A stretch of 9,639 nucleotides of DNA from Archaeoglobi archaeon (lineage in GTDB: Archaea > Halobacteriota > Archaeoglobi > Archaeoglobales > Archaeoglobaceae): NCBI GenBank assembly GCA_004347865.1, contig QNUZ01000079.1, positions 1 through 9,639 on the forward strand, written 5' to 3'. Every line of letters starts with the position of its first letter. Positions within the stretch are counted from its first letter, which is position 1. Below are positions 1 to 6,428 of this stretch, one piece after another. Below the pieces are notes generated by a model. That model saw only the letters and a program-made list of their open reading frames with translations, ran no database searches and was not told the DNA's origin. The position numbers and the translations under genes are program-made.

Positions 1-876
1 CTCGAAGAACTTGTAGGAGGTCAGACGATCTACACCCTTGTTCTTGAAACTGACGGAGTGGATCCAAGGGTCTTGGAGAAATCGAGGGATTTGGCAGATT
101 ACATTTTGAGTAAGGAGGAGCTTATTTACAAATACGATGCGGTAAACCCGTTGGTTGAAACCTATGGCGGTCTTGAAAAAGTGCCGGAAGCCCAGCTGAG
201 TCGCTATGTTTCAGGCAGCACGCTTGCGATTAATTTCTACTCCACTGCAGACAGTCAGGAGGAGTACAAAAGTACCCTGAATTCGCTCTACAAGGACATT
301 GAATTCTACGGATGGGATGGGGAGTACTATGTAACGGGCCAGCCGGTGGTATATTCCGAACTCGGAAGCATTATGATCGACAGCCAGACAACGATGACCT
401 TGGTTGCCTATGTTGGGATTCTTGCGGTTTTGCTCCTAATCTACAGATCTTTGAGAAAGGCCATAGTGCCGCTGCTTGCGATAACTTCGGTTATAGGCAT
501 CATGAACCTTGTAATGTTCATTTCAGGAGTGAAGCAAACCATGGTGTCGATAGCCCTGAACTCCATAGTCCTTGGTTTGGGTATAGACTACTCGATCATG
601 ATCACTGAGCGGTATTTGGAGGAAAGGCAAAGCGTTTCTCCCGCGCAGGCAGTAAGAAGGGCAATCGAGTACACGGGAAAGGCGACCACGACTTCTGCAT
701 TGGCTACGATGGGCGGTTTCGGGGCGTTGATGCTATCCACATTCCCTGTTATGAGGGATTTCGGTTTCTTGGCCTTGGTTTCAATTTCTTTGAGCCTTTT
801 AGCTGCTTTCACTGTAGTTCCAGCTTTCCTTATGCTCACGGAGAGACTTGGAGAAAGATTAAAAAAATCTAGTTGA
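1..876 (+). CDS. RND/MMPL-family transporter, C-terminal part (5' end outside window)
   Basis: This is the C-terminal 291 residues of a membrane transporter. The reading frame is open back to base 1, so the GTG at 58 is an internal valine codon, not the start. A hydrophilic extracytoplasmic region of about 130 residues is followed by five membrane segments (roughly residues 131-149, 155-175, 182-200, 226-246 and 254-280). The segment containing GLGIDYS and the following ERYLEER, plus a later GKATTTSALAT stretch, are typical of the RND superfamily (MMPL / HAE3 type), where the intramembrane Asp belongs to the proton-relay region. One loop followed by five helices fits TM8-12 of a 12-helix protein, but a 6-helix half transporter cannot be excluded. 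Substrate is unknown; lipids, hopanoids or drugs are typical of the superfamily. The gene converges on afpA, and an oligo-T stretch follows the stop. Confidence 0.85.
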   Translation, partial: LEELVGGQTIYTLVLETDGVDPRVLEKSRDLADYILSKEELIYKYDAVNPLVETYGGLEKVPEAQLSRYVSGSTLAINFYSTADSQEEYKSTLNSLYKDIEFYGWDGEYYVTGQPVVYSELGSIMIDSQTTMTLVAYVGILAVLLLIYRSLRKAIVPLLAITSVIGIMNLVMFISGVKQTMVSIALNSIVLGLGIDYSIMITERYLEERQSVSPAQAVRRAIEYTGKATTTSALATMGGFGALMLSTFPVMRDFGFLALVSISLSLLAAFTVVPAFLMLTERLGERLKKSS

Positions 877-886
877 CTTCTCGGAA

Positions 887-893
887 TTTTTTT
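887..893 (+). terminator. Oligo-T terminator after the transporter gene
   Basis: A run of seven T starts 10 bases after the transporter stop codon. Archaeal RNA polymerase commonly terminates at such oligo-T stretches without needing a hairpin. A short hairpin (904-915) follows rather than precedes the run, so this is not a bacterial-type terminator. Confidence 0.5.
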
Positions 894-900
894 ACTCTCT

Positions 901-1010
901 TTGCGGCTAAAGCCGGGAGATTTCTGCTTCCAAGGCGTTCATCGGTCGACCGCCCTTTCTTGTCAATTTCATCTGAGTTCCTCCCGCCCTTCGGGGCAGG
1001 GCTTTCAGTT
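901..1010. mobile_element. Possible decayed IS200/IS605-type element end (two hairpins)
   Basis: This non-coding stretch between two convergent genes holds three dyads. First is CGGC-TAAA-GCCG at 904-915, followed by GGGAGATTTCTGCTTC. Second is the perfect 10-bp palindrome CGGTCGACCG at 943-952. Third is CCCGCCC-TTCG-GGGCAGGG at 983-1001, a 7-bp stem with one bulged A and a stable UUCG-type tetraloop. A GGCTAAAGCC hairpin followed by a pyrimidine-rich TTTCTGCTTC tract, and a CCCGCCCTTCGGGGC hairpin, are the kind of subterminal structures I associate with IS200/IS605/TnpB elements in archaea. No transposase or TnpB reading frame is present, so at most this is a solo end, a non-autonomous copy or a relic. 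The alternative is intergenic hairpins of another origin, for example terminators for the two convergent genes. Confidence 0.35.
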
Positions 1011-1020
1011 GAAAAAGAAA
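1011..1020 (-). terminator. Candidate T-rich terminator of the fprA-isf-afpA operon
   Basis: On the minus strand this reads TTTCTTTTTC, starting about 10 bases past the afpA stop codon. Such pyrimidine/T-rich tracts are plausible archaeal terminators. The stable UUCG-loop hairpin at 983-1001 lies just beyond it and could help stop or protect this transcript. Confidence 0.35.
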
Positions 1021-1029
1021 TTTTGAGTT

Positions 1030-1578
1030 TCATTTTTTCCCGAAATGCTTTTCGAAAACGCTGAGGATATCCTCAGGCTTTTCAAGAATGAAGACCCCGT
1101 CCATCTTCGAAAGCCTTTCGACGTGCTCGACGTCCTCCCTACGAACCCTGATCTTAAGCTTTTTTCCATCGGGCAACTCTGTTTCAACTATTCCCTCTTT
1201 GTAATCTGATGGCATGATGTAAACGGGAACAAATGCTTTTAGAGCCATTATTGCGGAATTCGTTAGCAGGGTATCCGCTATTCCAAGCGAGATCTTTGCA
1301 CACGTGTTCGAGGTTGCGGGTGCTATTAAAAGAAAATCGAATTTTCCGCTCTGCAGCATTCCTGCGAGAAAAGGGACGTTTGAATTAACCTCGACCCAAA
1401 CCTTAAAGTTTTCCTTTAAATCCTCCATCAGCTTGTAGTAGAGAACAACCTGCTGTCCCGCTTTGGAAAGGTATACCCTTATCTCGACCTCTGGGTATAG
1501 CTCCTTTATCTTTTTCATGACCGCAACTGTCTCCCTTAACCTGTCACCGCTTCCTGTTATCCCCCATGCGACCCTCAT
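1030..1578 (-). CDS. afpA: Archaeoflavoprotein AfpA (FMN-binding, flavoprotein/HFCD family)
   Basis: A 182-residue protein matching the archaeal AfpA family, characterised from Archaeoglobus fulgidus as an FMN-containing electron carrier reduced via ferredoxin. It belongs to the Flavoprotein (HFCD) superfamily, with relatives among acceptor-type dihydromethanopterin reductases. The N-terminal strand MRVAWGITGSGD (residues 1-12) is the phosphate-binding loop of a Rossmann-like fold. The central APATSNTCAKISLGIADTL stretch (86-104) corresponds to the conserved HFCD segment (PxxANT-like) that contacts the flavin. VYIMPSD (119-125) follows. The start is ATG at 1576-1578 because it begins exactly at the conserved strand, and a GAGGT ribosome-binding site lies 11 bases upstream, inside isf. 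It is the last gene of the operon and overlaps isf by 35 bp, which suggests translational coupling. It is soluble, with no signal peptide. Its physiological acceptor is not certain. Confidence 0.88.
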   Translation of the reverse strand: MRVAWGITGSGDRLRETVAVMKKIKELYPEVEIRVYLSKAGQQVVLYYKLMEDLKENFKVWVEVNSNVPFLAGMLQSGKFDFLLIAPATSNTCAKISLGIADTLLTNSAIMALKAFVPVYIMPSDYKEGIVETELPDGKKLKIRVRREDVEHVERLSKMDGVFILEKPEDILSVFEKHFGKK

Positions 1579-2152
1579 AATGTCTCAAAACCTCAGCAAA
1601 TCTTTTTACGGTCTTTCTCAAACTCCTGAATCCTTCCTCGTCCTCCATAACACCTTCCAGCGAATCTTTGCTCCAGAAAGTTGCTCCGAGGTTTGCCCCA
1701 AATGAGCCTCCGCTGACCGGGATTACGCCGTTGAGAACGTAGAAGGTGATTATCTGCTGAATTGCAAGCTCCTGACCGCCAATTCTGTCCCCACCGACTG
1801 CTATCGCCATTCCCACTTTTCCGCGGAAGAAGTCAAAATCCTTGGCAACCAATGCCCTGCATCGATCCATTACTGCCTTCGTCTGCGCGCTAACTCCGCC
1901 GTTGTAAACGGGAGTCGCTATGATCAGTCCTTTTGCCCTTTCGAGCATTGAATAAAGCTCCAGCATGTCGTCCTTGAGTTTGCACTCCTTGTGCTTTAGG
2001 CAGTAGTCGCAGTGCTGGCAGAAGCCTATATTTTTTCCTCTGACGCTGAACAACTCTGTCTCAAAACCCATTTCGGAAAGCATTTCGAGAGCCTTGCTTA
2101 AAACGTATTCTGTCGCTTTTTTTCTCGGACTGCCGCAGATTCCCAGGATCAT
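1544..2152 (-). CDS. isf: Iron-sulfur flavoprotein (NADPH-dependent FMN reductase-like, Isf)
   Basis: A 202-residue flavodoxin-fold protein. Residues 1-9 (MILGICGSP) plus the following RKKATEY form the FMN phosphate-binding loop. Cysteines 45, 48, 51 and 57 make the compact CX2CX2CX5C motif that binds a 4Fe-4S cluster in Isf proteins of methanogens and Archaeoglobus. ATPVYNGGVSAQTKAVMDR (79-97) is the second flavin-contact region shared with NADPH-dependent FMN reductases, and GGDRIGGQ (120-127) is also characteristic. Known Isf proteins accept electrons from ferredoxin and have been reported to reduce O2 and H2O2, so a role in oxidative-stress electron transfer is likely. The start ATG overlaps the fprA stop (ATGA), and its 3' end overlaps afpA by 35 bp. 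The last ~10 residues (GRMGDNRKR) are poorly conserved in appearance, so the overlap looks like a tail extension rather than a frameshift. Confidence 0.88.
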   Translation of the reverse strand: MILGICGSPRKKATEYVLSKALEMLSEMGFETELFSVRGKNIGFCQHCDYCLKHKECKLKDDMLELYSMLERAKGLIIATPVYNGGVSAQTKAVMDRCRALVAKDFDFFRGKVGMAIAVGGDRIGGQELAIQQIITFYVLNGVIPVSGGSFGANLGATFWSKDSLEGVMEDEEGFRSLRKTVKRFAEVLRHYEGRMGDNRKR

Positions 2153-3306
2153 TTTGACAGCTCAGCCCCCAGCTCGTATGCTCTTTGAAGTTCTTCCTTC
2201 GTCGGCCTGAACTTGACAGCGAACTGCTGGGTCTCAAAGCCCAGTTCTTCGAGTGCCTTTGCTATCTCCTTAACTGCAACACCGTTCCAGCCGTAGGAAC
2301 CAAAGGCCAGAGCCTTCTTGTTCTTTGGCTTCAGACTTTTGAGATAGCTCAGAAATCCCGCAACAGGTGGAAAGACGGAATTGTGGATCGTTGGCGCTCC
2401 AACAGCCACAGCTTTTGCGTCGAGAATTTCGGTAACGATTTCGGTCCAGGAATCCTTTCGCACATGGAAAAGCCTCACCTTCGCATTCTTCGAGGCACCT
2501 TCAGCGATCGCCCTAGCAAGTTTTTCCGTTGAACCCCACATCGTATCGTAAACCACGACGACCTTGTTCTCCGCCTTGAATTCAGCCCATCTTGCATAGC
2601 TTTCGACAATGACTTTCGGATTTCTCCATGCAACTCCGTGGCTTGGGGCTATAAGCCTCACTTCAACGCCCTTCAGTTCTTCAAGCTTCTTCTTTATTAG
2701 CGTGGCCAAGGGCATCAGGATGTTCGCATAGTAAAGCTTGGCCCATTTCAAAGCCTCTTCCACGCCGAGATCTTCTGCGAATCTCTCCTCGCTCGCAACG
2801 TGCTGCCCAAATGCGTCGTTGGAGAACAGGATCTTGTCCTCGACCACGTAGGTCGCGATACTGTCAGGCCAGTGGAGCATGGTCATGTCAAGGAACATCA
2901 GCGTCCTCTTTCCGATCTTGAGCGTGTCTCCATTTTTCACAACCATGAAATTCCAGTCTTTGCATTCAAAAAACTTGCAAAGCCCCTCTTTTCCTTTTTG
3001 AGAACATATCACGGTTGCGTTTTTCGCAACCCTCAAAAGATCAGCAAGACCGCTTGCGTGATCCGGTTCGATGTGATTCACGACGATATATTCAATTTCC
3101 TTTGGATCCACAAGCTTTGAACTTCTCTCAAGCTGTTCTGAAACGAACTTGTGCTTTACAGCGTCTATTAAAACCTTTTTCTCATCTAAGATCAGGTAGG
3201 AGTTGTAAGTGAGTCCCCGCAATGTTTGGAAGTTGTGGAAATCCCTTTCTTCCCAGTCAATGGCTCCTACCCAGAAAATACCTTCTGAAATTTCTTTCGG
3301 GTTCAT
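2149..3306 (-). CDS. fprA: F420H2 oxidase / F-type flavodiiron protein FprA
   Basis: A 385-residue flavodiiron protein, the usual full length for the two-domain class. The N-terminal metallo-beta-lactamase-like domain (about 1-245) carries every diiron ligand: H78, E80, D82 and H83 in NHIEPDHASG, H145 in MLHWPDS, D164 in NDAFGQH and H223 in PSHGVAW. The C-terminal flavodoxin domain (about 248-385) has the FMN phosphate loop TMWGST (255-260), APTIHNSVFPP and SYGWNG. In methanogens and A. fulgidus such proteins reduce O2 to water with reduced coenzyme F420, as cytosolic oxygen protection. No rubredoxin or flavin-reductase extension is fused, which fits direct use of F420H2 or use of the partner flavoproteins downstream. 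It is the first gene of the operon and is followed by isf with a 4-bp overlap. The ATG at 3304-3306 gives the standard N-terminus EISEGIFWVGAIDW. Confidence 0.93.
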   Translation of the reverse strand: MNPKEISEGIFWVGAIDWEERDFHNFQTLRGLTYNSYLILDEKKVLIDAVKHKFVSEQLERSSKLVDPKEIEYIVVNHIEPDHASGLADLLRVAKNATVICSQKGKEGLCKFFECKDWNFMVVKNGDTLKIGKRTLMFLDMTMLHWPDSIATYVVEDKILFSNDAFGQHVASEERFAEDLGVEEALKWAKLYYANILMPLATLIKKKLEELKGVEVRLIAPSHGVAWRNPKVIVESYARWAEFKAENKVVVVYDTMWGSTEKLARAIAEGASKNAKVRLFHVRKDSWTEIVTEILDAKAVAVGAPTIHNSVFPPVAGFLSYLKSLKPKNKKALAFGSYGWNGVAVKEIAKALEELGFETQQFAVKFRPTKEELQRAYELGAELSK

Positions 3307-3372
3307 GTTCCAAATTTGATTGAGAAAAATTAAAAATTTTTCTGGGTTTGTATTTTTTGGTGGAAGGCGGGG
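3307..3372. promoter_or_regulatory. Divergent promoter region with 9-bp inverted repeat (fprA / arsC-like)
   Basis: The 66 bases between the two divergent starts are strongly AT-rich. AGAAAAATT (3323-3331) and AATTTTTCT (3335-3343) form a perfect 9-bp inverted repeat with a 3-base centre. Its core also serves as a TATA-like stretch on both strands, centred about 28 bases before the fprA ATG and about 38 bases before the rightward ATG. A second TATA-like run for the leftward gene is AAAAAATACA (minus strand, about 3350-3357). GGTGG at 3359-3363, followed by AAGG, supplies a ribosome-binding site for the rightward gene. The symmetry could be an operator overlapping both promoters, or only AT-rich promoter composition; no regulator gene is in view. 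Confidence 0.5.
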
Positions 3373-3765
3373 ATGAGCAAGAAGGTTTTGTTTGTCTGCA
3401 TCCGAAACACTGCGAGGAGCGTGATGGCTGAGGCTATATTCAACAGTTTTGCAAAGAGCTGGACTGCTGAGAGTGCCGGAATCGAGAAGGCTGAGAAGAT
3501 AGACGAAAAGGTTAAAAAAATTTTGGAAAGGAGAGGATTGAAAGCAAAGAATAGACCGAGACTATTGAAGGAAGTCGATCTCAATGATTACGAATTGGTC
3601 GTCACGGTTTGCGAAGAGAGTTCCTGCGTCGTCATTCCTCACGGCAGGGTTCTGAGATGGTACATTGAGGATCCTGTTGGAAAGTCTGAGGATGTTTATG
3701 AGAAAGTCTTTGAGGAAATAGAAAAAAGGGTTCGTAGGCTGGTTTTGGAGTTGGATGGGAGTTGA
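3373..3765 (+). CDS. Low-molecular-weight tyrosine phosphatase / ArsC-type arsenate reductase-like protein
   Basis: A 130-residue cytosolic protein of the LMW-PTPase fold. The N-terminal strand KKVLFVC runs into the phosphate-binding loop C9-IRNTA-R15-S16, the CX5RS signature with catalytic Cys9. The general acid is Asp100 in the DPVG motif, about 90 residues later, as in the family. Two further cysteines, C80 and C85 (CEESSC), sit where thioredoxin-coupled arsenate reductases of the pI258 type carry their redox pair, so an ArsC role is plausible. The spacing is CX4C rather than the CX6C of pI258 ArsC, so a plain phosphatase is also possible. It has its own promoter divergent from fprA. No arsenite pump or ArsR regulator is nearby, so arsenic resistance is not supported by context. 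The start ATG has a GGTGG site 9 bases upstream. Confidence 0.8.
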   Translation: MSKKVLFVCIRNTARSVMAEAIFNSFAKSWTAESAGIEKAEKIDEKVKKILERRGLKAKNRPRLLKEVDLNDYELVVTVCEESSCVVIPHGRVLRWYIEDPVGKSEDVYEKVFEEIEKRVRRLVLELDGS

Positions 3766-3825
3766 GAACGAAAAATCATAGGGAGAGAGGGTTGGGGAAG
3801 CATGCAATATCAGCCAGAAAAAGGC

Positions 3826-3837
3826 AAAAAATATATG
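3826..3837 (+). promoter_or_regulatory. TATA box for valS, placed for a leaderless transcript
   Basis: AAAAAATATATG is a good archaeal TATA box. Its centre lies about 26 bases before the ATG at 3858, the normal distance to a transcription start, so the mRNA probably begins at or very near that ATG. No Shine-Dalgarno-like sequence precedes the ATG, which fits a leaderless message. Confidence 0.6.
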
Positions 3838-3857
3838 CAAAACATCAATCGCTGAAC

Positions 3858-6428
3858 ATGGAAAAGGAGTACAGGGCCTTGGAGGTGGAGGAGAAGTGGC
3901 TTAAAAACTGGGACGAAAGAATGTATTACTTCGACTGGAATTCGAAGAAGCCGCACTACATAATCGACACTCCACCCCCCTATCCGACCGGTTCTTTTCA
4001 CATAGGTCACGCTCTTAACTGGTGTATAATCGACTTTATTGCCCGCTATAAGAGAATGAACGGCTTTGAGGTCATGTTTCCTCAGGGATGGGACTGCCAC
4101 GGACTGCCAACCGAAGTAAAGGTTGAAGAGAAATACGGGATTAAGAAAAATGAGGTCGAAAGGGAAAAGTTTAGGGAGCTCTGCATACGGTTTACTGAGG
4201 AAAACATCGAGAAAATGCGCGCCACCGCGAAAAGGCTCGGTTTCAGCATAGACTGGAGCAAGGAATACATAACGATGTATCCAGAGTACTTCACAAAAAC
4301 TCAGATTTCCTTCGTGAGAATGTTCAGGAATGGGCAGATATATCGGGGCTATCATCCTGTGATCATCTGCCCCAGATGTGAGACAACAATAGCGCTGGCC
4401 GAGATCGAATACAGGAAGGGAAAGACGAAGCTGAATTATATAAAATTCTCTGACGATGTTGTCATAGCAACCACTCGTCCTGAATTGATTCCTGCATGCG
4501 TGGCTTTAGCTGTGAACCCTGCTGACAGGAGATATCAGCATTTGGTCGGAAGATCTGTCAGGGTTCCTGTTGGAGGACACGAAGTTAGGATCATAGCAGA
4601 TGAAGCCGTAGACCCCAATTTCGGTACGGGAATAGTGATGGTGTGCACCTTTGGCGACCGTCAGGATGTAAGGTGGTGGAAGAAGCACAATCTCGAGCTT
4701 AGGAACATAATAAACCGCAACGGAACTCTCAACGAGCTTGCAGGTAAGTACAGCGGTTTGAAGCTTTCTGAGGCGAGGAACAGGATACTTGAGGATTTGA
4801 AGGCTGAGGGAAGAGTTTTGAAGCAGGAAGAAGTCGACCACAATGTAGGCGTTTGCTGGCGCTGCAAAACGCCCGTGGAGATCTTTCCGGCGGAGCAGTG
4901 GTTTGTGAAGGTGGACAAGGAAAAAGTCATCGAGATGGCGAAGAAGGTCAAATGGGTTCCGGAATTCATGTTTGACAGACTCCTCACTTGGGTCGAGTCG
5001 ATGGAGTGGGACTGGGTGATAAGCAGGCAGAGAGTTTTTGCAACTCCGATTCCAGTATGGTACTGCAAGAAGTGCGGAAAGATAATGGTGGCTGAGGAAG
5101 AGTGGCTTCCAGTTGATCCTACGAAGCAGAAGCCTTTGAGGAATTGTGAGTGCGGAAGCAGCGAGTTTGAAGGTGAGAAAGATGTCCTCGATACTTGGAT
5201 GGATTCAAGCATAACACCGCTAGCCATCGCTGGATGGCCTGAGACAAAAGAGTACCCCGTTTCCCTCAGGCCTCAGGGTCATGATATAATAAGAACCTGG
5301 GCCTTCTACACGATCCTGCGATCCGCAGCCCTTATGAATGAGATTCCGTGGAAGGAGATCGTTATCAACGGTATTGTTTTTGGCGAGGATGGTAGGAAGA
5401 TGAGCAAGAGCATCGGCAACGTAATCAGCCCGGAGGAGGTCGTGGAGCAATACGGCGCCGATGCATTGCGCCAGTGGGCAGCGAACGGTGTGATCGGCGA
5501 AGATCTGATTTTCAGCTGGAGAGAAGTGGTTGCTGCGAGCAGATTTCAGCAAAAACTCTGGAGCGTTGCGAGATTCGTTCTGTCTCATATTTCCGGGTAT
5601 GAGGAGAGAGATGAAGACGTTAGAAACCTTCGGACTGCAGACAGGTGGATAATTTCGAAATTGAACAGGCTTATAGCCGATGTTCGTGAAAACATGGACA
5701 ATTACAGATTTGATGAAGCCCTGAAGGCGATAAGGGGCTTTGTGTGGTATGAGTTTGCTGACAACTATATAGAACTCGTGAAGGGCAGGCTTTATTCGGG
5801 CAAAGAATCGAATTCAGCCAAGTTTACGCTCAAATACGTTCTTGACAGAGTTTTGCGGCTTCTTGCCCCTATTACCCCGTTTATAACCGAAGAAATATGG
5901 AGCAGGTTCGGTGAGGGTAGCATTCATCTGCAGAAGTATCCCGAAGTAGAAGGGCGGTTCATAGATGAAGAGGCCGAGAGAGCAGGGGAGGAAATGAAGG
6001 AGATTCTTTCTGCGATCAGAAAGCTAAAGCATGATAAAGGACTGGCTCTGAATGCTCCGCTTAGGAAAATCATCGTTTTCACTCAGCTCGAGCTGGACAC
6101 GATGGATCTGGAATTTGCTACGAATTCCAAGGTAGAGGTGACAAAAAATCTCCCTAAGATAAAGGAAGAGGTTAGAAGGTTGAAGCCGAAGTTTGCAATC
6201 CTGGGGCCTTTGTTTAAGGAGCGTGTAAAGGACCTATTGAGGGCGATTGAAGGGCTAAGCGATGATGAGAAGCTGAAGTTGGCAAGGGAACCGATAATTA
6301 TTAGCATCGGTGGAGAAAAGGTTGAGCTAAAGCCAGATTGGTTCGATCTCGAAATAGGTCGAACAGTTGAGGGTGTGGAAGCTGAAAGAATAGAAACTCC
6401 TAACAGCATAGTATTCGTGCTATGCTGA
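3858..6428 (+). CDS. valS: Valyl-tRNA synthetase (class Ia)
   Basis: Charges tRNA-Val in the cytosol. The 856-residue product has the full class Ia layout. HIGH is at 48-51 within TPPPYPTGSFHIGH, followed by FPQGWDCHGLPTEVKVEE, which is archaeal ValRS-like. The CP1 editing domain contains TTRPE (205-209) and GTG (256-258) with GDRQD. Cysteine pairs at 171/174, 333/336, 403/406 and 430/432 suggest zinc knuckles. The WMDSS segment (447-451) and KMSKS (514-518) complete the active site. An all-helical anticodon-binding domain covers roughly 590-730, followed by a C-terminal region. The frame is open back to 3762, but those 32 extra codons cross a TATA box and encode a basic stretch unlike the family. 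ATG 3858 begins MEKEYRALEVEEKW, the usual N-terminus, so it was chosen. The stop overlaps the next gene by 7 bp. IleRS was considered and rejected because the signature stretches are ValRS-like. Confidence 0.95.
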   Translation: MEKEYRALEVEEKWLKNWDERMYYFDWNSKKPHYIIDTPPPYPTGSFHIGHALNWCIIDFIARYKRMNGFEVMFPQGWDCHGLPTEVKVEEKYGIKKNEVEREKFRELCIRFTEENIEKMRATAKRLGFSIDWSKEYITMYPEYFTKTQISFVRMFRNGQIYRGYHPVIICPRCETTIALAEIEYRKGKTKLNYIKFSDDVVIATTRPELIPACVALAVNPADRRYQHLVGRSVRVPVGGHEVRIIADEAVDPNFGTGIVMVCTFGDRQDVRWWKKHNLELRNIINRNGTLNELAGKYSGLKLSEARNRILEDLKAEGRVLKQEEVDHNVGVCWRCKTPVEIFPAEQWFVKVDKEKVIEMAKKVKWVPEFMFDRLLTWVESMEWDWVISRQRVFATPIPVWYCKKCGKIMVAEEEWLPVDPTKQKPLRNCECGSSEFEGEKDVLDTWMDSSITPLAIAGWPETKEYPVSLRPQGHDIIRTWAFYTILRSAALMNEIPWKEIVINGIVFGEDGRKMSKSIGNVISPEEVVEQYGADALRQWAANGVIGEDLIFSWREVVAASRFQQKLWSVARFVLSHISGYEERDEDVRNLRTADRWIISKLNRLIADVRENMDNYRFDEALKAIRGFVWYEFADNYIELVKGRLYSGKESNSAKFTLKYVLDRVLRLLAPITPFITEEIWSRFGEGSIHLQKYPEVEGRFIDEEAERAGEEMKEILSAIRKLKHDKGLALNAPLRKIIVFTQLELDTMDLEFATNSKVEVTKNLPKIKEEVRRLKPKFAILGPLFKERVKDLLRAIEGLSDDEKLKLAREPIIISIGGEKVELKPDWFDLEIGRTVEGVEAERIETPNSIVFVLC

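Noticed and set aside
1..876. Start of the transporter gene at GTG 58
   Set aside because: The frame is open to the window edge and the upstream residues continue the same domain; the gene is cut by the window.
1001..1029. CTTTCAGTTGAAAAAG looked like part of an archaeal CRISPR repeat (ends such as GTTGAAA / TTTCAAC)
   Set aside because: Only one copy, no regular spacing or second repeat within the window, and no cas genes.
873..1064. Plus-strand 63-codon reading frame crossing the 877-1029 intergenic stretch into afpA
   Set aside because: It overlaps the transporter stop, runs through hairpin DNA and into an opposite-strand gene, has no ribosome-binding site and no recognisable motif.
3810..4355. 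Minus-strand 181-codon reading frame opposite valS
   Set aside because: It is antisense to highly conserved ValRS motifs including HIGH; its composition is that of a shadow frame.
4661..5227. Minus-strand 188-codon reading frame opposite the valS editing and zinc regions
   Set aside because: Ser/Leu/Phe-rich shadow composition, no family resemblance, fully within a confident gene.
3858..6428. Isoleucyl- or leucyl-tRNA synthetase as alternative identity
   Set aside because: PPPYPTGSFHIGH, PQGWDCHGLPTEVKVEE and TTRPE in this arrangement are those of archaeal ValRS, and length and domain order agree.
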